DNA from: Sialis fuliginosa
Lineage: Eukaryota > Arthropoda > Insecta > Megaloptera > Sialidae
Reading direction: 5' to 3'
Length of the DNA stretch: 64,000 bases
Assembly: GCA_961205875.1 (NCBI GenBank)
Contig: OY540822.1
Location: forward strand, 14,386,501 to 14,450,500
Of the stretch, positions 28,401 through 43,400 are shown one piece after another (positions within the stretch are counted from its first letter, which is position 1; the number at the start of each line of letters is the position of its first letter). The translations under genes were made by a program, and so were the position numbers. The notes beneath the pieces were generated by a model. The model did not search any database. It worked only from the letters and a program-made list of their open reading frames with translations, and was not told the origin of the DNA.

Positions 28401-31400
28401 TGCGTAATACGATTTCTATTATTAAACTTTTTTAGATTTTTTTAGAAATTAAATCTGGGTACCGCGGGATTTTCTTATATGTAATACTGAGCTAACTGAT
28501 AAAATATACAGTAGTACCTCGCATTAACGGCGCTCTTAAATCTCCCTCAGCGATATTTTTTCTTCGATATTTCTAAATATATATTTAGGTAAATATTGTG
28601 TAAATTTCCCTTTCTATCATTGTTTTATAGTTAGTTTTATTGAAAACTTAATATATTTTAGTACACTGTACGTAGTTTTGATTGAAGCCACTCGTGAAAC
28701 ACAAAAAAAATCTTAATTCACTGTACAATACTGTACATAACTTTTCGCTAATAAAGAAGAATGACCCACTGTATTTTCTTAAATTTGTTTTTTTTTTATA
28801 CTTAAATCCTATTATTTTCATTTTAATTTAACGAAAAATTATGAAGTATTTCATTCCGAAGTTTAACATATTTTATATAATAGTATAATGATTTTCAATC
28901 ATAAACAAATCAGAATTTTCCCATTACCTAGATATTTTTTTTTTAATTACACAACCAATAATTATTTTTTAATTAATCAATATCACCATCATTTCCAATT
29001 CCTACCAAATTGAAAAATCATAAAAATAGGTCAATCGATTAATTTACCACATATGCATATATACAATACATACATATGTACATTAATGTACATATGTGTA
29101 TATGCTGCATACTTACATAACATATGAAGTTTAGTTTATTGAATATGAAACCAATAATTGCAATTTAAATACCACTGGCATAAATTAACCGTGACAAACG
29201 TGGAATCACAGTTTTTCCATTAAAAATTAATACGTCCATAATTACATTCTCGTATTACAGACTATTACACAAATGCATTGACGCACCACAAATAAAATCC
29301 ATAGGGGTTCGAAAATACAAATAATGTATTTATTCGATGTACAGTTTGGGTACAATTTATTTTACTTCAATGTTCTGAAAGAAATTTAAATATTGTAATA
29401 CTGTCAAAAAACCGTGATACCTTCAAAACGTAAAGAAAAGTTAATTTTCGCATGACGGCTGTACATGTGTCTGTGTGTCTGGATGTAGAATTTTCTTTCG
29501 TTTGCGATAACTACTGTAAAAATGCACCAGTTTGAATTATTTTTGGGGAAAATGTTTGTATCAGACCTCCTGAGTTTGGTGCTAATTTGGAAATATTCAA
29601 AATTTTGTACCTATTATCGTCGTTGCTAGTATCATTTAAGGGACTCTAATTTTTATATGTGCCCAAACATATTTGTGAAGTAAATTTTATCAGTTTTTTA
29701 ATTAATAAAATTTTTACTTTTTTATACAAAAAATTTCATTTGTGTCTGTACTTATCGTAAGACGATCACTACCTATGTACTCCCCGTTTACCCTGTCCAA
29801 TAGCCGTCACTGGTGTCACGCATTCCAAATCCGAATGCCTCCATTCAGTAGCTAATCAGTTATATTCAGATAATTGGTCCAAATCAACTTGTGAAATGAA
29901 AATAAATCTTTAAAAAACAGTCTGATTAAAAATATTTTCCAATTTGTTTATGTTTATCTGCGCATACACTGCTTCTCTGATTGAAATCAGAGAAACCAAA
30001 GTGAAATTATTCACATAGGGCGAGGGAGGGGGGGGGGGGTAAATTTTACTCTAACCCTTCGAAAAGTTTATTTGTTTTTAATAATTTTTGTAATAGCGGA
30101 ACAAACATGTATTTAATTATGTTTTTATATTACACTCACTTATATATTGTTCAAGAGAGGAATTAAACTAGAGCAGTGCTTCCCAAACTTTTTAGTACCG
30201 CGACCTTATGTATATAGCCAAAAAATAGTTATATATATTACATTTATAGTGAAAAAATATTGAGATGCACGGGTTTAAAATTATTTCGTTATATCTGTGT
30301 AGTTCTAAATACCTTTTTTAAATTTTTTCCCACATAATTATTTTACATCTAATGTAAGCATAAAACTGAATTACACATAATTACACTCATAAGAGAGTAA
30401 AATTTGTTTTCAAAAAGCAAGTACAAAATTCAAAGCAATGTAATTACGGTAAAAATTGTGGTACATAATATGTAGATCGACAGTTAAAATTTTAAAGTTT
30501 GAATTATTTACTTCTAAATGCATTTCACAGATTGAATTTTTATCCATTTTCCACGGAATAATGGGGTTACATAGCAATCAAAATAAATTTTACAAATTTT
30601 GTATACGTGTGCATGGGGTGAATTTTTTTTAAACTAAATCTGCTGATATTAAAAAAAAGCATTATTTTTTTAATATTCGAGTTAAATTCCGATTTTATTA
30701 TGTATCTACTTAAATAATAATAATAATCTAGAATAATCAGAATAGGCATATAATCATTCAACCCTCGCTTAACAGAAATTCATTTTACACATTTTTAGCG
30801 AATGCACTGTAAATAAATTAAAAATAATTAATAAATAAATAGACTTATGATACGAGTACATACATACATACATACACACGTATAAATTCATAAAATTTTG
30901 GTGTATTGTACCGCCCATGCATATTTAAAATTTATGAAGGTATTGCTAGTATAAACCTACCTACACTCGGGCATTATTAAAGTCACATTTAGATAATTAT
31001 CCATGTACTTTTTTAATAAAAAATGTGAACCGTAATAATTTTTGTTGAAATAAAACTTCCGTTATAATGTAAACAAAAATATATATGTATATAAGATCAA
31101 ATAATAAATATGAAACTAAGTACATATGTACCTATGTACTATATTGAAAATTACAAATTTGGTATCACTGTTTTCCGATACATGCCGTCTATAGGTACCC
31201 AATTTGTTCAAGCATGTTAATGGGATATTCTCTCAAAATCATTCATTATTGGTACATATTGAAACATTTGTTACCTTATCGACACTACTAGCTGTTACCC
31301 GCGACTTCGTTCGCGTGTAATTTGTATTTTTTTATTTAATTTATTCGAAAATTAATCAATTTCATTGTAATAAACAAGTGAAAATTGAATGCTTTACAAA

Positions 31401-34400
31401 AAAGATTCTATAAAATTTTCACGTAATATGTGTTTTTTTGAGATATCTTCAAAAAATGAATATTTTGGGGTGTCATCCCTCCCCCTTACACATTTTTAAA
31501 TGGGACTATCCTCAATCCCGACCTAACCAATCAACCAAGTTTCATTAATATCGGTTCAGTGGTGATAAGGATTCAGACACAATACAAAAAATGTTTGACC
31601 TGAAACGAAAATTTCAAGTTAATTTTTTTTAATAATTTTTAAACGATCACAAAGCTTCTCGTATCTTCTATATGGCGAGGAAGTAAAAACCTAATATCCT
31701 AATTAAATTAGGGGCCATATAAATATTATATATTATTATTGATAAAATTCAAAAACTGGTCTGATTTTTTTGGCCCATTGTGTACACAAAAAAAACAGAC
31801 ATACATGGTGTAAAATGTATTTGTGATTATTTAACAATGGACCTAATAGGGTGGAAGCACCAAACAAAATATATTATTTCACTGTTTTCATAGTTGTTAA
31901 TTGTATTAATGGTTGCGATTTTTTTTTCATACGAGCATGCGACATAAACTTTGTGGGATTATCGTTCTTTTATGTTGTATTCATGTTCGAGAACTCAACA
32001 ATTTGAAATACGATTTATTGGATGTGTGGACATTTCAGAACGGTAATTATTAAAAAATAATCCCGGATAAAAATTGTTTCTCTAAAATAAACATCCCTGA
32101 ATCCGTTTGAAATTTTCACCGAATTTCATTTCTTTACTATACTTTTTTTTAACAATAATCGTTCAATATACAGTAATCCCTCCTTTTACGCGGTTAATTG
32201 GCTCCATGAAAACAGCGCGTAAATAGAGTAATAGAGAGCTGTGTTAAAATAGATATATGTATATTCTATATTCTCAAATATTTTTAGTATTATTATTTTT
32301 AAATAAAAAACAACGGACCTATGTAATAAAAAACTTCCTATACACTTTTTTACTATGATTTTAGATTTGAATAGATTTAACAATAATACTGATGTACACT
32401 ATGAAATGTAAAAATAAAATTCGCATGCATTTATTTATAATAAAAACACTGTTTCTATACACTTCTTTACCATGATTTTAGATTTGAATAGGTTTTAACA
32501 ATAATCGTTCAATATACTCGCATTTTTCCTGAAATACCAGACATATCATAGTGTTTAACAACAATTTTCAAACTTGTAAAATGTAAAAAATAAAATTTAA
32601 ATGCACTTTTTCATAATAGAAAACTTCCTATACATTTCTTTTCTATGATTTCAGAATTGTATAGGTTTTAACAATAATCGTTCAAAATACTCGCATTTTT
32701 CCGGAAATACCAGACATATCATAGTGTACATCAGTAAAGTGTGAAAATAAAATTCACATGCATTTATATATAATAGAAAACTATTTCTATACACTTATTT
32801 ACTATGCTTTTAGATTTGGATAGAGTTTAACAATAATCGTTCAATATACTCGCATTTTTCCTGAAATACCAGACATATCATAGTGTTTAACAACAATTTT
32901 TTTTTACTATGATTTTAGATTTGAATAGATTTAACAATAATACTGATGTACACTATGAAATGTAAAAATAAAATTCGCATGCATTTATTTATAATAAAAA
33001 CACTGTTTCTATACACTTCTTTACCATGATTTTAGATTTGAAAAGGTTTTAACAATAATTATAATCGTTCAATATACTCGCATTTTTCCTGAAATACCAG
33101 ACATATCATAGTGTTTAACAACAATTTTCAAACTTGTAAAATGTAAAAAATAAAATTTAAATGCACTTTTTCATAATAGAAAACTTCCTATACATTTCTT
33201 TTCTATGATTTCAGAATTGTATAGGTTTTAACAATAATCGTTCAAAATACTCGCATTTTTCCGGAAATGCCAGACATATCATAGTGTACATCAGTAAAGT
33301 GTGAAAATAAAATTCACATGCATTTATATATAATAGAAAACTATTTCTATACACTTATTTACTATGCTTTTAGTGTTGAACAGATTTTAACAATAATCGT
33401 TCAATATACTTACATTTTTCATGAAATACCAGATATACAGTGTTTACAATAATTTTCAAACTCGTAAAATGTTAAAATAAAATTTAAATGCATTTATTTA
33501 CAATAGAAAACTGTTTCTATACACTTCATTAATATGATTTTAGATTTAAATAAGTTTTAACAACAATCGTTCAATATACTCGCATTTTTCCTGAAATACC
33601 AGAGATATCATAGTGTTTAACAATAATTTTGAAACTCGTAAATTGTAAAAATAAAATTTAAATGCATTTATGTACAATAGAAAACAGTTTCTATACACTT
33701 CTTTATTATGATTTTAGATTTGAATAAGTTTTAACAACAGTTGTTCAATATACTCGCATTTTCCTGAAATACCAGACATATCATATTGTACATCAGTAAA
33801 ATGAAAAAATAAAATTTACATGCATTTATTTATAATAGGAAACTGTTTCTATACACTTCTTTACTATGATTTTAGATTTGAATAGGTTTTAACAATAATC
33901 GTTCAATATAATATACTCGAATTTTTCCTGAAATACAATACCTACAATGTATCTCAGTGATTTTCAAATTTGTAAAACATAAAAATAAAATTAGCATGGA
34001 TTTATTTATAACAGAAAACTGTTATTTTTTATTTACATAATTTATTTCCGCTATAAAATTTACAAATCGTTTTCTTGATGTTAATAGATTCTCCCTAAAA
34101 TGCCACTACTCTATAAATTTGTAAAATGGATCCACCCGTTACTCAAATGTGTATTTTACATACAGAAATATTAATTTGGAAGGATCAGTGACCGAATATT
34201 ATAAATTAATGATCTTGGTAAAATATGCTCAATTTAGAAACGACAATATAAGATAGTAAGTTTCAGTGTAAATTAATCAAATGTACAAAAGTTAAATGAA
34301 GAAAAAATCTCAATTGATAAAACATATTGAAGATATTCAATGCAGGCAACAGGTTCCATTTTAATAAAATTATACTTTTCATAAATCGCCAGTTGAAAAC

Positions 34401-37400
34401 GTCTTTTTTATGGTAAATCCAGTTTGTAGGTAGATTTACCGTTGAGCATGTGTGGATGCACGTTGAATAGATAGAATATATACTCTACATATGTCATTTA
34501 TAAGCGACGATGGCGAAAATTCATCATAAATGCTTTGAAAATTTTCAAGGATCGAAAGGTATTTAACATTCTAAAGAACTCTCTGAAAAATCTCTCAAAC
34601 CAGTCGTATTTTTCAATATGTAACTTCAATGTACAATATTTAGCATATTTTTATACAGTGCCTTTCAAAAGTTCCGGCCCACCTAAATGACTTTTGTATT
34701 CCAAGTTGATTAAGACATAGGAAATTTAACATGGGGACAATTAGAAATATTGTAGTAACTTTTGGTCAAGTTTAACGATGTATGATTGGTGCATTTTTAA
34801 ACTAACTGATAAATTTTAAATTAATCAACAGTATTTTGTTTTCAACTTTAATAAAGATTAAAATACATTAATGAAATTAAAGTAAGCATCCTAGATAAAA
34901 CTATAATAATATTTTTTGGCAGATATAAATTTGAAAACAAAATACTTATTACTATTTTATTAAATTTTGTGGCGGCATTTCAAAATGCACCAATGACATA
35001 TCGTTAAATTTGACCAAAGGTTACTACAACATTTTTAATTGCCCCCATGTTAAATTTCCTATGTCTTAATCAACTTGGAATATACTGTATAACATAATAC
35101 ATAATATAACAGATAACAACTAGAGGCTTTGAGGCCCCTTGGCAGAAAGTGACCGAAGGGCCCTTATGATATGCAAAAAAATTAAGACCTTTTTTTTCGT
35201 TGCTACAGTTTTGTTGACCAGTATAATTAGACACAAAAATAATATTTTAAATATATCTGATTTAATTACTTCGTTTTAGATTATATTAGGGCAGTTGTAT
35301 TCTGCAAAAAATCAACTTTCCAACGATGTATAAAACGGATAAAAAACCATGAAGAATGATCCTTATTCGAAATGTCTAAGTTAATCCGTTTTCAAAAAAA
35401 AATGTGCGGTCCTTCGAAAGCGGGACATCCTGTATAGATTTGACTATTAATATCAATTAAGACTAGATAATACAGTAGAGTGTAGATTGCATGAGTCGAG
35501 GTAGTAATTTCCTATTTGTTAGTGATTATTTACTAGAAAGGATGGGGTATGTAAAGGACTATGTATTGACATTTAAGCAATATAAAATTTACATCTACCT
35601 TCAATGATAAAACGTTGCGGTTATATGTTTCCCTCTCTCTTACACTAATGGAGCCAAGGAATCCGTCTATGTCGACGCTACACTGTGAACAAGAGAGAAG
35701 TATAAATGTTTTATAGGTAAAGGAACCATTTAAATGTTTAATGGATTTAATGGTTGTTAGATTGGCGATAAAGAAATGAACATCAGTACGTAGAAATTAT
35801 TTTATTACGCACTTAAATTCTATTTTAACGTGTTTTCATTCAAATATAATAGAGTTTCATATATAAGTAAGTAACTATTCAGATATTCTGTAAATAAATA
35901 ATAAAGTGATTAAAATTGTTAGGAACGTTGATTTTGTAATTAATTATTTACTATAATTTGTTTGTTTTCTATGACGTCATACGTGTATTACAAATATACT
36001 TAACTTGGAATATGTTTATTTCCAAAAAAGACTATTTCTTGACTTTTAAGTAAATGAAATTTTAAGATAGTTACGAAATTAATAAAAGCAAATTGCGTTA
36101 AAGTCTATTTGGTATCGGAGAGGACAAATACGATGTTCAACAAATATCTAAAAAGAAAAAGAGAAAAACAGAATAAAAAACAGTCAAACCGAAGTATATT
36201 AAACAGAAATCATGAGATAGGAAAAAAGCGCTAAGCGAAAAAAGATCAAGGTATGGCATTTTATGAATTTCCAATATGGAAATATTTTTGCCAGTGTACA
36301 TTTTCGGGTAATTTAACGAAGTGCCGGATATTTGAGGGCATGTAGGGATGAAGGTGCCACAGATAGGATGGAATGGGGGGAGAGATATGGGGAGTAAAGT
36401 AAAGGGGGGAGGAGAAAGGAGTATTGTTCATGTCCCGATTACTGGAATATAGGAAAGTGAAACAAGGGGTTACTCTATAACGTCCATGTTAATCAATAAT
36501 TTAATTATAAATCCCCATTCATGACTCTAATCGTTGAATTGTAAATATCTAGTTAATCTTTGCTTATTTATTAACTTCTAAACTGACGTGGATAAATAAT
36601 TGAATTACTACAGTCGCGCCTTTATTCAATACAGTACAACAACTTGTATAAACACATTTCTTTTTTATCATACAAATTGTTTTTCTTCGACTGTCAAAGA
36701 AAAATAAAATTTCTCTCATGATATTACACAATATTATATTAAATAAACAAATTATTGTTTCCATAACAAGTAAAATATATTATCGGTTAAAAAATTGTTA
36801 TTGTATTTTTGACTTAGGTACTCCTGTTCAACAATATATTTGTTACATTTCTTATGAATCCAATAACTAAGGAAACTTTAGTTGAGAAAAATAGAGATAC
36901 AAAAAGTGAACAGAAATATTTACCTTTATTTCTACAAACATATACTATGTTATGTCGTCAAACTTTTAAAGTTTTTTATCAAGAAAAAACGTCGAAAAAA
37001 GAATAATAACATTTTTTTGTTATATAAAATACTCATATAAGAATTCTGAAAAATATATGATAAACAAGATATAAATTTTCTTGTATTTTTTTCCAAAAGT
37101 TTCTAATATTTAATTCTTTCGACAAAACTAATATTCGAAAGTATATTTTTGATAATAAAAAACTTAAATGTGATACACACGCACATTTATATTTTAATTT
37201 ATTAAAGTTTAGATTGTATACCAAAACAATTTAATTAAGTAAACAAACCTTTATCACTCTAGATCTTTTCAAGACCCTTCTAGTAAGCCTCGATGTAATG
37301 CCAAAAAAGATGGGAAAATATCAAACAAAAAATAATCCCAAATACATACATATTGGATCTGAAAATACATACCATTTTAATACATTTACCTGAGGAACAT

Positions 37401-40400
37401 AATAAAAAATAAATACAGATAATACCTTCAATATACCAGCATATTTATAAGGAAACATACAAATCTATATATATAACGTCTTACATATAAAATAGTATTG
37501 ATGAACCTTCTTTATCAATATTCCTTGATATTAAATGTAACGCATTCTACCTTTTACCACTTGAAAATTTAATAGTCCGTTTAATACATTCTTCTTTCAC
37601 CATTTTATCCCAGGTTTCCCCTACACTCTGTATTTCATCTACATCACATATGCTAATTCAAATTCGACAGTTTTTTACAATTGTCTATATATGTACCTGC
37701 ATTCATACAGATATTAGATATATGTATATAGCTCACTATATTATTAAAATTATTTAAAATTGAAACGACCGTAAGTCTAGGATTGTATATTTTCTATAAT
37801 TAGTTATACTGCCGTCCTAAGTGAACTCTTTTTAAAGTGATTTTAAGAGAAGCGTTATTTTAAATTATTTAATGAAAACTTTTATCGGTTTTTACTTGTT
37901 AAAATATTCTTGTAACATATAAACTACTACATATTTTTCATGCCTTTGAACTGGGTAATAAAGTACAATGAATTTCTTTTTTATAATTTTATTACAACCA
38001 TTAAGATGTCTTCTCTGATCATAGACAATACATTTTTTATAAACTAAACGTAATTTTTAGTAAAAGTATTTTTTTAACTTCCGTCCTTTTCACTGAGCAA
38101 AAGGAAAACAGATTCACGTTTGTATTTGTATAATAGTCCAGAAGGTAGCGTTGCATTTTTGATGATCATAGTTTAAATGAAATGATTATGTCATTTGCAA
38201 CGCTACCTCCCGGACTATAACGCAATTTAACATTTTTATAATGAAATGCTATCATAAACGCATGATTTTATCTAAATAATGAAACACATTTTATAAAACC
38301 AAATGAACAGTAAGTATTTGTAACGTAAAATAAGTTAGCTGATCTTTAATTTCCCAACAGGTTTCTATTTTTGTAACATTATCATCTTTCTGTCATTTCC
38401 TTTAATCTTATATGGCCTTCATTTCTAAATGCAAGAATCTTCAAATTAAATATATCTTTTTACGAAGAGAACCTTTTCTAACTTCATTACTCTCATATCA
38501 TCATTTATTTATTATTCTTTTGTAAGAAAAATATCGAAATTGGATATTATTGTTCCATAATAGTAATGATATAGTTACAATAACGTGATTCTTTTTTTTA
38601 GTTTTCGACTTTCATGAAATAAATAATAAATAAATAAAATATGTTTTTCTTTATTGTTTTTTTTCTAAATTATTAACTAATTAAAAGATAACATTTTCTG
38701 TACAATATTATATGAATTATTCAATGAAATTGAAAATGTAAATAAATCCGAAACAACATAAATTGCAAAGCGGTATAACTATATAATTTATAAATATGTA
38801 CTATTAATAATTCGTATTCTAGGTGCTACATCTCTTCTAGATTCTAAGAACTTTATAAGCAAAAACAAATAAAAATCATTCTGTGAAGTGTTTATAAACA
38901 ATATAATTTATAATAATTCAGTATCATGCATACATAAGTTTTCTTTTGCTTGCGAGCTAATTCTTTGTAAGATACTGAAAATATGGAATTTAATAGAATA
39001 AAAAAAAGAAAGCCGCAGTTTTCATAGCATATAAAACGAACCCGTTCCACTTTTTCCATAATAATATAAATATGTATGTAAGTAATAGAAATATAGAATT
39101 GCTGTAGAAGCTAAACAAAAGAATACTGAAAAAATAGAATTAAATGTGCGGATAGGGTGTTGCAATTTTCGCAGTATATAAAGTGGTACCCCCCCCCCCC
39201 CCTCCTCTTTCCGTAATAATATAAAAATGTGTGTAAGTAATAGAAATATAGAATTGCTGTAGTAGCTAAACATAAGAATACATTATCTGTACAGTCGGTA
39301 TTTCAGGACGCACAGAACATCGAAACGAGAAGCTATTTTACGTTCCATAAAAACTATACATGCAATCGTAAATAAAAACAATATCCTGACCTTAAAAATG
39401 AAATGTGTAATGTTATTTTTGTTTTCCCCCGTTTTATGTTCGAATGCCCTCCTACAACAACTACAATTCTGTGGTTTTGATTAGGGTTGCCAATATTTAG
39501 CGGTTTTTACATACCTGACCATTAATAACGTACAGATAAAATAATAAATAATATATTTTCCACTGAAATTTTAAATTACGAGAAAATTATCATGTACTTT
39601 TTAATATCGTTCATTACTTTTTACATATCATTATTTTTATTATAATAAATTGAGTATGTGAGACGTGGTACCACCACTGCAGGGTTAAGAGTTTTTACGT
39701 TTCGTAATTTGTTTACGTCATCATATTTGTTTTTTATCCGTTAATGTGTTTTTAGAATTACATCAAATATAGAAAATAAACAAGTAATAAGAATCGAGAA
39801 CATATTATTATGGACACCCCTAGTTTTTTCATCGTTCGCGTTGTCTGTTTTGATAACACATCAACAATAGCTGGCATATCATATATTGGAGGAGTCAAAA
39901 TCGTTTATCGATAAATTCCAATAGAAAGGAACAGATACAATACACAAATAATACAAAATAAATATATTGAAGGATAGCTGAAAGTTTAACAACATATGAA
40001 ATCTCTACGAAGATGAGATATTAAGCAATGTTTGCACTAGTCCAAATACTCGACTCGCTTCTATAATTGTGTACATAGCTTCAAGTACTTAGAAAACTAA
40101 TCATTTTATATCGATTCTCAGGCAAAACGAAAACTGATAAATGATAAATACAAATCTTGGCTTTTTATATAATAATTAAATTTAATAACTATTGAAGTCG
40201 GTTTTCTTTATTAAAAAGTTTTTTATTGGCTCAGCACCGACTTCAAAAACTGTTAAATTTAATTTTTATAGGCTTTTCAGTATTTTTAAGTTTTTTTTCA
40301 AATCGTTTTTTTATTTTTTTATTTTGAGTAGCGTATCTTCGAATTCCATGGTCAGATTTCGATAAAATTTGTATGGGATCACCTAGGGAATATACTCTTT

Positions 40401-43400
40401 CAAACAAACGTCCAAATAGATGCATATTTGTCGAAATTATGCCCAAACAATAGAATTGAAAACATCCTCCTTTTTGCTTTTTGAAGTCAACCAAAAATTT
40501 TGTTATATTTTATAAATTAAATAATTCTAGAATGTATTTGATAAATATTTGAGAATTGAATTATAACATAAGTGACAATATCTGCATCTGCTGTAGAAAC
40601 ACAAGCATAGTTCTATGAGATATTTCCAGTACGATAGATACCTGTTAAATAGATAGCAATTGAGTCCACATCCATAGAGAGCATATACCATTCAAATGCT
40701 TCGAAATTGAATCACAGTAACTTGATTCGACTAGGAATTAACGAAATTAATTTGAATCGAATAGCTAGAATCAAGTATATGTAATTTAAACAATGCAAAC
40801 TGTGCTTTAGTACAAGCAAAATCAAGTTTCTTCAATTCAATGCTCTGGTAAATACTGTTGAGTCATAAATCATTGTTATGCCTATAGCACGTAAGAAGTA
40901 TATAAAACAGCTCTTTGTAAAATATCAGGGAGTATCTCTAAAGTCAATACAGGGTGGGGCGTAATTAAATACCATCTTATATTCAATTTAGGAAAAATAA
41001 TATCGATTAAATGTATTTACTGTATCCATATACAGTGTATTCCAAGTTGATGGAAATTTAACATGGGGGAAATTAGAAGTGTTGTAGTAATCTTTGGTCA
41101 AATTTAACGACCTGTGATTGGTGCATTTTGAAATGCCGCCACAAAATTTAATAAAATTGTAATTAGTATTTTGTTTTCAAAATATCTGCCAAAAAATATT
41201 ATTATAATTTTATCTAGGATGCTTAAATTAATGAAATTAAAGTTGAGAACAAAATACTGTTGATTAATTTAAAATTTATCAGTTAGTTTCGAGGCGACAT
41301 TTCAAAATGCACCAATCACACATCGTTAAATTTGACACTTCTAATTGCCCCCATGTTAAATTTCCTATGTCTTAATAAAATTGGAATACACTGTATATTA
41401 TAAAACGCAGTATGTATGTCTGTTTGTCTGTCCGTTAGTGCGCTTATCATTCAAGAACCACTTATCCGATTTACGTGTTTTTTTTAAATTCATATAAAGA
41501 TATGTTTGCAATACTCAAAACAGTAAATTTTAATCTTATTTTATACAGTAGATTTGCACCTTTTATTTTTGAAGTGCATCACGTCAATTTTAGGAAAAAA
41601 ATGTGTTCTAATCTTCATTTTTAATTCACTAAAATAAATCGGTTAAATTTATTATAATAAATAAATTTCCAGAAACAAGTTGAATTAATACATTAACTTG
41701 ATAACTCAATAACTAAAATTGCCCGCTGCGGTTTTATACATAAAATGTAAGTTTATATGTTTACAAAAACGAATATGTACGTTAAATCTCAACTCGGAAT
41801 ACATTTATGCATGTACAGTGTATACATGCATACAACTTGACACACAGATTCACACAGAAACCATACTTGTTGCTGTAATTTTATCGTGTTAAATATTTGA
41901 ATTATTTATTTCAATATACTTTGCAAGATTGGTTTGTATTTCTAGAAAATTATAATATTTCGTAATGTTTACATTTGTAAATATTGTATTAAAAAAATAC
42001 TGGCTAATTAAAAATGAATTGCAAACAGCTACAGCAGATTTGGGTAATTTGATTACACGTGATATTTTTAACCTTTTTTGAAACAATAGATATTTTTATC
42101 AATTTATAATTCATAAGGGGTAGAAGGACCTTTTTCTTGACAGTTCTATTTTTAAAACATTGCATTAATAAAATATGCTAATGATCTCATAACATATTTA
42201 GTTTAAAGGGTCTATTTTTGTATACTTAATGACAGAAGATACTAAAAAATTAATTTTGTACGAATACATATTATTATAGTTTAACGTTAAAGAAAGTTAT
42301 AAAAATAAAGAACAATTGAACATCGTCATAGAGCTAGTTTTAATGATCCTGAAATAATTACCATTCCCAGGAACAATACGATGCTACGTAGGTAGAGAAT
42401 ATATTCACTTCTTAACTTTTATTGTCATTTAGATTTCGTTGAAATAATTCCTACATTATCTTGCTAATAACTTACGGATTATCTAGCTGTATAAAGAGAA
42501 GTCATTAAAAGCCAGTATAGAAATGAATTAGCCTACATACAGAAGATAGCATGCCAAAATGGATTATTCTATATCGACCCTATCTAATGAAATTATCGAT
42601 CTATTCATTGTAATATGAAATTCTTATAACGTTATCAGATATACATATAAACATTTAATAGTTACGGTTTCTTATATACGAGATATGTCCCGTTTTTTTT
42701 ACATTTTATCCCACTGTCAATCAAAATCGGTAAATTAATTAATGTCCGCTTTTTATGTCACAATTTGGCAACTTATTAAACACAGAATTACACCTATTAG
42801 TGTGGTGAAACGTTAGTCGAATCGAATATAAAAATTACTTTTAAAGTATTGCAGAATCTTATTTCGTCGTTTTTTTTTTCATAGTAATCCAAAATCAATT
42901 TTAAAGTGTTCAAACCAAAAATCACACATTATAACAGAGGCAAATGATCTTAAAAATAATCTAAGAGCAGATTTGAAAAGTTGAAAGTCAGCGATACAAA
43001 AATGTAAATTAGAGAAAAAATTCTGATTAATTTATTAGATTTGATCAAAATATTTATCGTAACCCGTGGGGGCTGTCAAATTTGATAGTTTTTGACGATA
43101 AAAAAAATTGTAGGTATCAGTAAACTTTTTTGTTTTTAAATTTCTTTTCAACGAGAAAAATAATCCAGTTAAAAGTACAAAATCTTTTGTTATATTGTAC
43201 TGTGTTATAAATTAATATAACTGTGATATTCGATACAGCACGAACTGCTTAAAGCGAGAAAATTACGTTTTTAAATCCTCACAACTAATTAAACGTCAGA
43301 ACTTTTTTAAAATACGCACGCCGGGGGAATTGTTTAAGTAACTCTGGTATAATATAGCGTGCTTGAAAGTGACACACCTTTGAACTGAAGTCGACATACA

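Noticed and set aside
32157-34020. CRISPR-like regular repeats
   Set aside because: Units are contiguous 155-175-base tandem repeats without short repeats and unique spacers, in an insect intron.
39022-39273. 83-codon minus-strand frame with a repeated peptide
   Set aside because: The repetition reflects the DNA tandem duplication and poly-C tract, not a protein repeat.
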